The translations under genes and the position numbers were made by a program. Below, piece after piece: positions 36,029 to 46,468 of a stretch of DNA of 64,000 nucleotides. The first letter of the stretch is position 1. Each line of letters begins with the position of its first letter. Source of the stretch: Thelephora terrestris. Its lineage: Eukaryota; Basidiomycota; Agaricomycetes; Thelephorales; Thelephoraceae. The DNA lies in contig WIUZ02000021.1 in assembly GCA_015956445.1 (NCBI GenBank), positions 372,001 through 436,000 on the forward strand, written 5' to 3'. The notes under the pieces are model-generated. The model was given only the letters and a program-made list of their open reading frames with translations, was not told where the DNA came from and did not search any database.

Positions 36029-37825
36029 TCAGGAGATTTTGACATGATATGTGTCATAATTGACCTGTTGACGTCGATGGTGCACTTGGTGCCCTCGAGA
36101 CAAACCTACCGGGCGTCGGACATCGCCGAATTGATATTTGATTCGGTCTACAAGCTACACGGATTACCGGAGAGGATCATTAGCGACCGGGACTCGCTGT
36201 TCACTTCCAAGTTCTGGAGGCGATTGCACCGGTTGCTCAACACTCAGTTGCGCATGTCGTCAGCCTTTCACCCTCAGACAGATGGCGCTACGGAACGCGC
36301 AAACCGTACCATCGTCCAAATGATTAGGCAGTGTGTTAGCCCCAACCAGAAGGATTGGGTGATCAAATTACCTGCAGTGGAATTCGCAATTAATTCCGCG
36401 CGGTCTAGCACAACGGGATTTTCACCCTTTCAGCTTAATTACGGACGGAACCCGAGTTCCCTGATTTGGAGGGTCGAGGAGGAATTCCCGGGCGTTCAGA
36501 ACTTCGCTGAACGAATGAAAATGGCTGTGATGAGTGCACACGACGCTATCATTGCCTCCCGAATTGAAAATACAGTACAGGCGAACAAGAAAAGATCTAC
36601 TGCGAAGTACAAGGAGGGAGATCTGGTATACCTGTCCACCAAGAACATCTCGTTGCCCAAGGGATTGGCCCGGAAGTTGGCCCCTAAGTACCTCGGTCCA
36701 TTCGCGATCGTTAAGGTGCTGAAGGAGGGAGCAACTTACCAACTGGACTTAAGTGAGGAATTGCTTAAGAGGGGAATACACCCGGCATTTCACGCATCGC
36801 TGCTGAAACCACACGTACCTGAGGACGACCGACGTTTTCCCGGGAGACTCCCGTCGCAAGTACCGGGGTTCGGGAAACGCCCAGACGAATGGGTCGTGGA
36901 AGCTATAGTCGATCATCAGGGAAAGGGAATCAGTAGTGATTTTCAAATCGCGTGGAAAGCGGGAGATAAAACGTGGGCACCTTATCGGGAGGTCGCTCAC
37001 TTGATGGCTCTGGAACGCTATTGCGAGCTCATGGGTGTTGACGACCCGTGTGATCTACCGGCTAAACGGAGCGGTGAAGAAAAAAAGGCACAGGAGATGA
37101 TAAATTACTCCGTGAGGGTGGCGAACGAACGGCATAAAGAGGGAGTCGACTTGGGAGAGGTAGTCGGCACCCCCATCATGCCTCGCGAACTCTCTCACAG
37201 TGAATTCGTCGCTTGCGCCTCCTACGCCCAGCGTCTCCGTGACAGTAATCGGGGGCTGCGATCCCCGCCTAGTGGTCCACCGCCTCCTGGCTACGACGAC
37301 TACATCATGATCGTATCGACCCAGGGCCATCCCACCAACGTTCACGAGAGGTCTCCACCCCACGTGTATGGTCACCACGCTCCCGCCGACCTGTCCAAAA
37401 CGATCAGCATGCCTCCCGAGGCTTTCAACCACCTGATCGACTCACAGGTCCGAACGATGGAGTTGGCAACAGGCTTTCGTCCTAGGTACGACCGCCCTAA
37501 GCCTTACGTCCCGGTCCGTCGCGACTACTCCAGAGATCGAGGACGCGGGGCCAACAGAGGTCGCGGAGGAAGCAACAGGGGTACGAGAGGACGCCCGATT
37601 CCTGGAGGACTTGGGAACAATCGCAGGAACCGTCCATCGACCCGTGCAGGGGAGGACTCGGCGGCCCGGAACTCGAGAGCGCCAAACCACTCGGCTCCGA
37701 GCACGACGTCATCTTCTGACGGATCCGACTCGACCCCAACATCATCTATTCGGGATGGAGGATCTCCCGCCGCCGGCTTTGCCGAAGGATCCCACACCAT
37801 TTCCAGCCGAGCTGGGGGACCGTGA
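36029..37825 (+). CDS. Gypsy integrase core, chromodomain and RG-rich tail (after the Copia insertion)
   Basis: The integrase core is seen in LPERIISDRDSLFTSKFWRR and SAFHPQTDGATERANR. A chromodomain-like segment (FQIAWKAGDKTWAPYREVAH) follows; such domains direct Gypsy integrases to chromatin marks. After it comes a long tail rich in Pro and then Arg-Gly (RGANRGRGGSNRGTRGRP), which is unusual. A separate short acidic open frame lies behind it at 37892-38068. Confidence 0.85.
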   Translation, partial: SGDFDMICVIIDLLTSMVHLVPSRQTYRASDIAELIFDSVYKLHGLPERIISDRDSLFTSKFWRRLHRLLNTQLRMSSAFHPQTDGATERANRTIVQMIRQCVSPNQKDWVIKLPAVEFAINSARSSTTGFSPFQLNYGRNPSSLIWRVEEEFPGVQNFAERMKMAVMSAHDAIIASRIENTVQANKKRSTAKYKEGDLVYLSTKNISLPKGLARKLAPKYLGPFAIVKVLKEGATYQLDLSEELLKRGIHPAFHASLLKPHVPEDDRRFPGRLPSQVPGFGKRPDEWVVEAIVDHQGKGISSDFQIAWKAGDKTWAPYREVAHLMALERYCELMGVDDPCDLPAKRSGEEKKAQEMINYSVRVANERHKEGVDLGEVVGTPIMPRELSHSEFVACASYAQRLRDSNRGLRSPPSGPPPPGYDDYIMIVSTQGHPTNVHERSPPHVYGHHAPADLSKTISMPPEAFNHLIDSQVRTMELATGFRPRYDRPKPYVPVRRDYSRDRGRGANRGRGGSNRGTRGRPIPGGLGNNRRNRPSTRAGEDSAARNSRAPNHSAPSTTSSSDGSDSTPTSSIRDGGSPAAGFAEGSHTISSRAGGP

Positions 37826-38157
37826 TTCCGCACCGCGAACAGTGAAAGCGGTGAGGAGTCCATTCCCGAGAGCGTCGAAACGATCGGCTCGATGGCTGCA
37901 TTCCTGAGGGACAGGCCCGACATACCAGCTGACGAGGTAGAGTCCGCTTTGTGCGCGGGAGTCGATGCGTTGCAGGGAGGAATGAACAGGGTCTCGGTCG
38001 AAGAAGATGACGACATGAAGGACGCGGAGGGAGAGCCCGCCAACGAGACCGAAGAAGAAAAGAACTAGGGGAGGGTATCGGACTGATTTTCACAAAATTT
38101 TTCTCTAACTACCCTACGGTGTTGGTCAGTAGCGCCGGACACTACTGGGAGGGCGTG

Positions 38158-38434
38158 TGTAAGCGTAGCGCCACCCCGAAGGCGGCTAATCGGCCCGTAG
38201 ATAGTTACGACTCAAAAACCCTTTTCCCCTCTAAGTTATATTTCGAATCCGTAGTGTACCCGGATCCCACTATTACATAATCTACCCTACAGTATATAAG
38301 GAGTCTAGGTAGAATGGGAAACGAGGACGCTTTCGAACGGTTCTACTCTGTGTGTTTACCTCGCTCGACTCAACTCACGTGACCTGGGAAGTCCAGCATC
38401 ACTCCCGAGTTACGCTCGAGGCCGAGAGTTCACA
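38158..38434 (+). repeat. Gypsy 3' LTR
   Basis: 277 bp, TG...CA, apparently identical to 23661-23937, and followed directly by the CCTCC duplication. Confidence 0.93.
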
Positions 38435-38439
38435 CCTCC

Positions 38440-39446
38440 CCCCACTTCGATCGTCATCAACTGTTTATCGATCATCGCGATCGAACTGGGTTGCAATGTC
38501 CCTCTGAATGCTCCTGTTCAGGACGAAAGGTATTTCCATCTTTCGTGGAGATTTGCTGCTCTGACGAGGAGCTAGTGTCTTGCTGGAGGAGATTTCGAAC
38601 CTAGTAGTTCAGAGACTCTTGACGATGGCCAAGTCCGAGGATACTTTCACAGTCAGGTGTAAGCACAAGGCCGTCACCGCGTTCTTCCCATATGCGGTCT
38701 GGATGGAACGCGATGGGGAACATAAGATGATGGAAGCATTCTTCGCTGCTGCTAAGCTGTTCGACTCGACAACCCTGTGGCATCCGATCGTACCGTTCCT
38801 CCCCGCTCTGTTCAGAGCAGCGAGTCCGCAAGCGGTCGTGGCAGCATCATCCAACGTACCTTGGCATCGTGGGCTGAACGACGCGAGCGTGGTCGATATG
38901 TGGGCTGTGGCAATCTCAGCGGACACATGTACAGAGGAGGTTGAGCGGAGGGTAGTCGACGCACTGCTGCAAATCGCGTCCGTTGATTCCCTACGGCCAT
39001 ACATTACGACAGACAGCTGGTCGTGGCTGAACAGACGGCCCACTCTCCCACCAATATGTCTCGGGCGGTCGATGGGAACGAAGAAGCAAATAGTTCGTCG
39101 GGTTAAAGAACTTGGCGACGTCGAAACCCTCAAGTCGTATTTGATGCTCGTATGGTCGGAGTGGAATCCCATCAGCTCGCCTCAATCTCTCGCGGAGATG
39201 CGGTACGCGATCTCCTGGGATCTTCGAGGAGTTGAGAAGCGGGTTCATCGGGAAGAACTCGTCAACCATCTGGATCACGTTCTGAAGCAGTTGGATCTGG
39301 GATTGGTATATTTCAGGCATTATAACCCGTGGATCGATGAGGAAGGCGTGCAACGGGCGAAGGGGCAATACGCGAAGCTTAAGGGGTATTGCATGGGTTG
39401 GATGAGGGAGAGACGGAGAATCCGACCTGTGAGCCTTCCGTGTTGA
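38440..39446 (+). pseudogene. DUF6535 membrane protein gene, 3' part
   Basis: This is the continuation of the gene interrupted at 23660. If the Gypsy element and one CCTCC are set aside, the frame passes from LSQDPP into PPTSIVINCLSIIAIELGCN. An intron at about 38530-38575 leads into VLLEEISNLVVQRLLT. The remainder is soluble-looking and alpha-helical (WAVAISADTCTEEVERRVVD; SMGTKKQIVRRVKELGDVET) and ends in RRRIRPVSLPC. Without the insertion this would be the C-terminal half of a DUF6535 protein. As it stands the gene is split by 14.8 kb and very likely non-functional. Its own sequence shows no other obvious damage in this half. Confidence 0.72.
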
Positions 39447-40842
39447 ATATCCTCTTCTCAATTAACTCGCCTCTGTGGACGTGCTCCTATGTGTAAACTT
39501 CATCAATTCGCCTCCCTCGCTCTCCTGTGGCCGCGGTTGGTTCTGGTGCATCCGCCCTTCGTTTACCCGCTCCTTGTTTTCCGCGTGTTTGTCCGCCTTC
39601 GTTATTCGCTAATCGCACAATTCGCTGTCCTTAGTTTCGCTGGTCTCTTACCACCATATGTCCATACTGTTACCATGTCTGTAGTGTTTCCGCTGTTCTC
39701 ACTCGCTAGGGAAATCCATGCCAGCAAACGGAGCTGGCCAGTAGTACCACGCTTCGGTCTTATGGCCGCTTAGCGGTACCGATCTCTGAGTGACCATGTT
39801 CATTCCTATGTGACTTTCGAGTGAGTGGGCGTGTATTTGCATTCGCACGTGCCCCTATCCCCTAGTCATGGGGTCCCTCGTGTGGTCACGGCTGGCTCAG
39901 TTGGATTCCCATGCAATCTCGCATGAACCCACCCCCCTTCAGCTGCACTTCCACTCTTCTGTACAACTGACGGGCATCTCACCTGCTCGTCAACTCCTCC
40001 GAGTCGTGTCCGACTGTACGTTTGTATCGCAGACCCTGGGGACTCCGGTGTGCGGCGAAGTTACTCGTCATGTTCAACCGCCCCATTTCCCGGAACTTTG
40101 AGCACGTTCTTGTGCTCTTTCTCTGGTAACCTGACGCAAGCGAGTAGAAGGATACCGCAATTTGCTAGGGGACTATCGTTCGTTCCATCGTTCCCTCGCT
40201 TTTTGAACTTAAGCTTACGTCGTTGCGATGGTCCCGGCCTCTTTCGGAATCCACACACACGCTCACTCGTTTCGCCCGCGAGGGTGTCATTACCGTACGG
40301 CGGGGTTACCCCTTAGCTACGCGCAGTCATGAATCCCACCTTGTTGGTCCTCATGAGTTCGCGAACCGACGATCGCCACAGTGAGACCCCAAAACTCTGA
40401 CCACGGTTCTCAACCTCCTCACCGAGGGAATTCGTTCTATCGACTCTACGCCGTATGTATCATACACTCCACCGTCCCTAGCCATCGAATATACACCCGT
40501 TCCAACTTTCCATCGTCAGTGTTCAGTGTAAGACAAAGATAGCCTGCGGCTACGCGCTGGGGTGGCTCGAACTGTGGCGGGGTTCCTAGGACCTGATCGC
40601 TCTTTGTCTCACCCTTGCTTGCAGGCTTTTGTGCATGTTCAAAGACCCACCGCTATTGTCGTTACCGCTTTCCAAGACGTCTACCAGAATTCAGTCGGTC
40701 CGTGGGCGCGGCAATTCCCATATTCGGCTTTTCGACTTGAATTGGGAAAAAGACGCCTCATCGATTCTCATCTTTCTCCCTCACGTCGATATCTTCCCCT
40801 CTGCAGCTCAACAGCCATCGCCACACATCGTATCCCCTACTG
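39447..40842. other. Intergenic region without a recognised gene
   Basis: Only short open frames without motifs occur. The last part before 40843 should carry the promoter of the helicase gene. No repeat or RNA gene was recognised. Confidence 0.5.
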
Positions 40843-43680
40843 ATGGAGTTCATCTACCCAAACATATATCTCGAGTCTCACCAACGCCTCGCGTACCTCC
40901 CACTCGACATCGGCGAGTTGGATAACGAGATCCTCGATGGCTTGAAGTCCACTGCCGACGCCGCGATCGGTCTCGCGGGTGGCTACAACGCGGACACTGG
41001 AGACCTGTGCGCCCTCGCGATCTCCACTCAAAAAAGGATCCTGATCCTATCCTTCAATGACACCACTGTCACAGAGGCTCCATCCTTGCTTGCGAGCTCC
41101 ATCCTCCTCAATCCCAGCCTCAAAAAATATGCCTTCAGTGCACCTCGCCTCATCACTTCCCTCCCTGCTCTCCTTCCCTCCCTCAGATCCAAGGAAGTCT
41201 ATGATCTCATTCCCCAAGGAAAATACAGACCACACACCCTCTCTGCCATCACTAGTGTTCTGGGCTCCTCAATCATCAATCAGGACAATGTCATTGAAGT
41301 CTTCTCCTCTGACATCTTTGATATGGAGGACCACAAACATGTCTTCAACCTTGCTATGAGGGCTTGGGCTGCCTGCCATGTTGTCAACAAGAAGAGATCT
41401 GCCCCAACTTTTAGAACTGTCTTACCTTTTGACACAGTCTCCTTAAATGATGATGTGTGTTGTTCTGCTTCATTGTGGAACATGTTGTGACTTACCCTGG
41501 CTTGTAGCAGATCTCCTTCTTTGTCAACATCTTCAAGAATGATGCACAGCTGGATAATCTCAAGCCTACCATCATCAGAAATGATGTCGATAGGTTCATT
41601 GAGGTTGATGGCTACAATATCCATGTCTCCTCTGTTAGATATGCTAACAGGATCAGGGAAAACGCAAAGGTTTGTTCATCACCTTGATCTGAAAACAGGG
41701 GCTAAAATTATCTTCAGACACTTGAAATTCATCTTAAAGATGGCTCTGTATTGAAAGGGGAGGTAGCCCTTGTGGCAGGCAAGATTGCAAAAATTGCCCT
41801 TGTCAATCGGGAAACTATCACTGCTGATGATATTGACCACATTGTCACTGCTGGAAAAGATGATCCAACTATGGCTGATGAAAGCCGCTACAGACTCCTG
41901 ATCAGAGCTATCCAAAACCCCCAAGAGCTCTTCCAGAGCCCTTTCCTCAGACTTATCTGGTACAACCCAGATCCCAATACCCTCCCCTGGCCACACTATC
42001 ATCACCCTTGCCTCAATGGGCCCCTTGAGGTTGATTTCATTCATAGGGCCTTAAACAAATCCCAGGAAGATGCAGCTAATGCAGCACTCCTCCTAGACAA
42101 TGACAATAGGATTACCACACTGATTGGGCCACCAGGATCTGGTTTGGATTTCAAATTTCTTTTACCTTCCAGTCTAACAATCATTTTTAGGGAAAACTAC
42201 TGTCATTGCTGCCATTGTGGACACTATCATTCAAGAGACTGAGGGAGCCACTGTCTGGGTTGTTGCCCAGTCTAACATTGCTGTCAAGAATATTGCAGAG
42301 AAGTTACATTCATGTGAATGTAGAGACTTCAGACTCCTAGTATCAGGGGAGTTTATCTATGACTGGTGGGTGGAATTCCCTCCTTTACTCTTGTTAGCCT
42401 AATTGCAATCTAGGCATGACCACCTCTACAACCAGGTCAAGGACCAGATCATCCGTTCAGATGATTTTAAAGGAGATGTGAGAGAGACAATGGAAACTCT
42501 GGGAGATGCAAGGGTCATTCTCTGCACCCTCAGTATGCTGTCCAGTGACAAGATGGCCAAAAGCGGCTTTCCAGAGCTTGTTCCTGTGGAAACCTTGATT
42601 GTGGATGAGGCCAGTCAGGTTGAAATTGGGGATTACCTTACCCCCCTGGCAAAGTTTCACCATTCACTCCAGAAAATCATCTTCATTGGTGATGACAAAC
42701 AGTGTTTGTATTTTACTCTCCTCAATGATCTGCTCTGATCCAGAGTTTTCAGTGGCCCCTCATGGACATGAGGAAATTCCCACCTTGAAGAGTGTCTTTG
42801 AAATCCCCCATCTGAGAGAAAAAGCAAAGTTTCTGGATACACAATGTTTGCTTTATTATGTCCCCCTCCCTTTTTAAAACTAATAAATTTACTTCTAGAT
42901 CGCATGCCTCACTTTATTGGAAAGTTCCTGTCTGAAAGAATGTACAATAATGCCCTGGGCACCATCCATGGTAATGGATCAAATGTATGTTGCCGCTTTG
43001 TGGATGTTGCCCGATCATGGCAAGAAAAAGCTGAAGATGGAAAGAGCTGGGTTGTGAGTGATTTTTAATTTGTTCTTTTCCTCTGATTCTTATGCTTTCC
43101 AGAATGTGAATGAGGCAAAGACGGTCATTAATATCTGCAAGAAATACAAATCAGAAAGAAGGCAATACCGAAGTAACGTCTTTGTTTTTTAACTACAGAA
43201 TTCACTCTTAATTGTTTTGGTCAGTCATTACCCCCTATGATGGACAAAGAAGTTTAATAGAGCAGATGCTCAAATATGAGAAGATGGAATGGGAGGATAG
43301 GTGTTTCAATGTGGACTCCTTCCAAGGTATGCTTGAGCTCCCCTACATAGTTCCTCCTGGAGCTAATGTACTTGAAAAGGAAATGAGGCAGACAACATCA
43401 TTATCTCCCTTGTCAGGTCACGAGGTCTTGGTTTTTTGACCAATGAACGGAGGATGAATGTCATGCTTAGCCGGTGCCGGCAGAGTATGTTAATCTGCAG
43501 CAGCAAAAGATACCTCTCCCTTCCAGATGTTCGGAATACACTTGTGGGGGATGTGAGTTACTTTAAATTTACACTAAACACTCCATTGACCCCTCTTTGT
43601 AGCTTGCATCAAGATGCGAGGCTGTCAACCAGGAGGTCTCCTGGGTCAGTATGCAAGATGTTGAGCAATGGTTGTGGTAG
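40843..43680 (+). CDS. Upf1-like SF1 helicase with N-terminal exonuclease-like region
   Basis: This is a superfamily 1 RNA/DNA helicase of the Upf1 clade, with about ten exons whose junctions all keep frame. Walker A GPPGSGKT is split by an intron at about 42142-42191. Further motifs are VWVVAQSNIAVKNIAEKL (Ia), LIVDEASQ (II), FIGDDKQLAPHG (III), YRMPHFIGKF (IV), SVITPYDGQRS-like (V; spliced as ITPYDGQRS) and LGFLTNERRMNVMLSR (VI). The first 200 residues carry LCALAISTQKRILILSF, SSIINQDNVIEVF and NLAMRAWAACHVVNKK. Their order recalls an RNase D-like 3'-5' exonuclease fold with the acidic catalytic residues not evident; this is an inference. The gene ends ...MQDVEQWLW. From about 41350 its sequence is visibly A/T-richer than neighbouring genes. 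The substrate is unknown. Confidence 0.85.
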
Positions 43681-43879
43681 CAAGGTGTCATCAAGGATGC
43701 ATTGAGTGTTGTTTCAGGCTGTCTACAAGAGTTCTGCTAGTGAAAAATGGTCTAGTGTTGGTAGTGGAAAAAATCAGAAAATTGTTAGTGGAATTGTATA
43801 CAGACCGAGCCAAGTCCATGCTCCATAATTGTATTAACTTTGGACCCTCAACACTAGCCTTAGTACCAAATGAGCTGAA

Positions 43880-46305
43880 TCAGAGGTAATAACGATCACC
43901 TGAGGACAAAATTGAGCAAGGCAGACAGCAGCAGAATGAAAGATGACCATACCAATATGGCCCATCCCTGGCTCAATGCAAAGAACTTCCCGAGCTTCAT
44001 CATCCCCATCCCCTGGAATCCAAATTGGTGTGAGGTTTGGATCTGCACTACCAGAGACAATCTTGATCTTGGGGAATAGACGGTTGAGGACATGTACTCC
44101 CCGAGGGGCAGCGAGGATAGTGACAAAGATTATGTGATCCTCTTGTACACCGTGATCAAGAAGAACACGGACAGCCATGATTCCGGATGCGCTTGTTACT
44201 ATCTATAGCAGTGGTTATGATCGTCAGTATGAGTCGGGGACCCACGGGGAATGCACAAGTCGGACGAACCTGGGCATCGAGCAAGAATACCCAGGTCACC
44301 TCAGCACGACACCGCTCACGAATCGAAGTGGGCAGCATCGAGTGCAGTAAGATTGCTTCGCCGCTCTTTACATCAGATTGAATGAGGAGAGATCCAACGG
44401 CAGGGTCTCGAAGAACGCGACGCATACCCTTCTCGAGGGGTCCGCCACTAATGCAATGTAAGTGAGGCCACTCCATGGCTGAAAAGCACTAATCGTACGA
44501 TCGTAGGATTGTGACACCACAGATTTCCTATCGTGCCTTCGTCAGCGTTGACAAGCGTTCTATGGCCGGAGGTTCCTACCGTATCTATGGAACGCCCATT
44601 GTATTCGACGCCGACAGGGGTCGTGACAGTTTCATGACCGGCGGGGACAAACTCAAGAGCCTTCTCGATCAGATATGTTGCCAAGCGGTCGACGTTGAAG
44701 ATAAACTCTTGTCGTTCGGATGTCTTGTCCCTGAGGGTGGTATAGATCCCCTAAGAGCGTCATTGACGGAACGGTGTGAGCGACATGATGAATTACCTTG
44801 AGTTGTGGGGTTTGTGGGATGATGTGGAGGTTGGGTAACTGTTCCACCGCTATGTGAGACGGATCCGGCGTCGAGGGGTTTGGCTTTATTGCGTTCGTAA
44901 TCTTGCATCGGAACTCCCGAGCACGATTTGTAAGTTCACGGCGGATATGCGTAGATATTAGCTCAATGGCGACATTATTGTTGGACCCTGGCACAATCTA
45001 GACACGGGAGCATGATGGTGTGTAAGATCGAGGTGGAAATGAGCTAGATTGGGTGCGACTAACGATGTCGGCGTACTTGGCGCTTGGACTAACGAAATTG
45101 TCGAATGATGGCTTGACGAATCGCAGGTACCTATTACGAAATTTCAGTGGTGGATACCCGCTAACGACGGAAAGGGGGTTCGAACTGGTCAAGGACACCT
45201 TCGACGCTTCGACCACGCTCAGCAACGTCGCGCTTGATCCGTCGCGCAAGCATGATGTCGGAATCGCATTGCACAAAAATCTGCATGCAGCGTCCCGTAA
45301 GCACCTTCTAGGGTTGGCCGGATGCAGCTGACCTTGAGGTCATACAGGTCTCTCAGCTTCTGATCGTGCAGTGCCAGGATACCCTCCGCTGGGAGATAAT
45401 CAAGACGCGTGCGACCGGAGGGACACTTTGCGCTCACTGATGATGATAGAGGCCCCATACAGATACTTAGTCTCGTCAAGCCGCTGGTGTTCCGTAAAAG
45501 AATATATAGGTATATTCGATTGTTGCCACGCTTTAAGGTCAGCCAAGCACTGGTCGACAGAAGGCCAATTATTAGAACGTCACTTTTCGACCGCTGGGCT
45601 AACATACAGCGGCGAACAGCGGCACGTCGACCGAATCAGGGTGGTCGAAGTCATACAAATTCTGGAAAGCCAACTCGAGTTCTTCTGGGGTATGTTTCTT
45701 GTAGAAGCTATCCTATCGAGAAAGATGGGTGAGCGATAGGGGTGACATGTCCTTGACTACGGAAACTGACTTGGGATAGAATGATGACAGTGGGTATTGA
45801 ACCTAGGTTCTGAACGATTTGACGTGCGACGTGGGTCTGAGGAATTGGAAGGTTGGGTCCGAATATTCATGGATAGATGTATGTTTGTACCTTTCCACTG
45901 GCGGAACCGCCTGCGTCGATTCGTCGCGAAAAAGCTCGGGGTTTAGCATTTTCTTGTCCGTCAGTACTTCGTGGAACGCGCTTACCGGCGATGCCAACCA
46001 CGAATGCTTCTCCGATCGGCCGTCCGTTCTCTCCATACCCTGCAGCATCGAGAGGCCACCCGCGAGGGTTACAACGACACAAACAGAAGGACGTGCACAA
46101 GATTTAGTCACCGCTAGAAAACGAGGGTGAGAGTGGAAATATATGCACATGGAGGGCGTCCGTGAGACTTCAAAAGTTGGTTCTTGAGAGTTGTGACCTC
46201 GGCTTGGTGCGCTTTGCGGACGGATCGTATGAGCGGGGGCAACATGGGTGAATCTTCATCTTCGGTAGGTGGTTCATCCTCCACGACTTCGCGACTGCTT
46301 GGCAT
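43880..46305 (-). CDS. URK1: Uridine kinase fused to UPRT-like domain (URK1 type)
   Basis: This is a pyrimidine-salvage enzyme of the cytosol that phosphorylates uridine/cytidine to UMP/CMP. It is spread over about eleven exons. The start is at 46305 ([18 protein letters not shown]). The kinase P-loop [13 protein letters not shown] is completed across an intron between its Lys and Thr. Next come [16 protein letters not shown] with [26 protein letters not shown] and [20 protein letters not shown]. The UPRT-like C-terminal half has [51 protein letters not shown] and [13 protein letters not shown] at the end. The whole arrangement and the DRYYL terminus are typical of fungal and animal URK proteins, whose UPRT half is often inactive. 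It converges with the helicase gene, 200 bp apart. Confidence 0.88.
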
Positions 46306-46468
46306 AAGGAATGAAGGTCAGGGTGAAGTTGAGCGGAAGTAGTCGGGCGAGCGGCCAGGTGACCGCTAAAGGTGAAGAGGGGACAGAATGCTTTACAAGT
46401 GACCCTGATGCGAGAGCACGAGATTTATCACTATCATCAGTCGAAGGGAACCACCGGGACTTTTATTG

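Larger units (their letters stand above)
23661..38434 (+). mobile_element. Ty3/Gypsy LTR retrotransposon with chromodomain, carrying a nested Copia
   Basis: The element has 277-bp LTRs (23661-23937 and 38158-38434) that begin TG, end CA and look identical by eye. It is flanked by 5-bp target duplications (CCTCC). The coding region has a Gypsy-order gag-pol with a chromodomain near the end. It is interrupted once, by a complete Copia element inside the integrase region. Apart from that insertion it looks whole. Identical LTRs suggest a very recent insertion. It lies in an exon of a DUF6535 gene, in the same orientation. Confidence 0.93.

Noticed and set aside
39489-39773. Hydrophobic small open frame downstream of the DUF6535 gene
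   Set aside because: Composition follows a T/C-rich 3' region, and there is no conserved start or domain.
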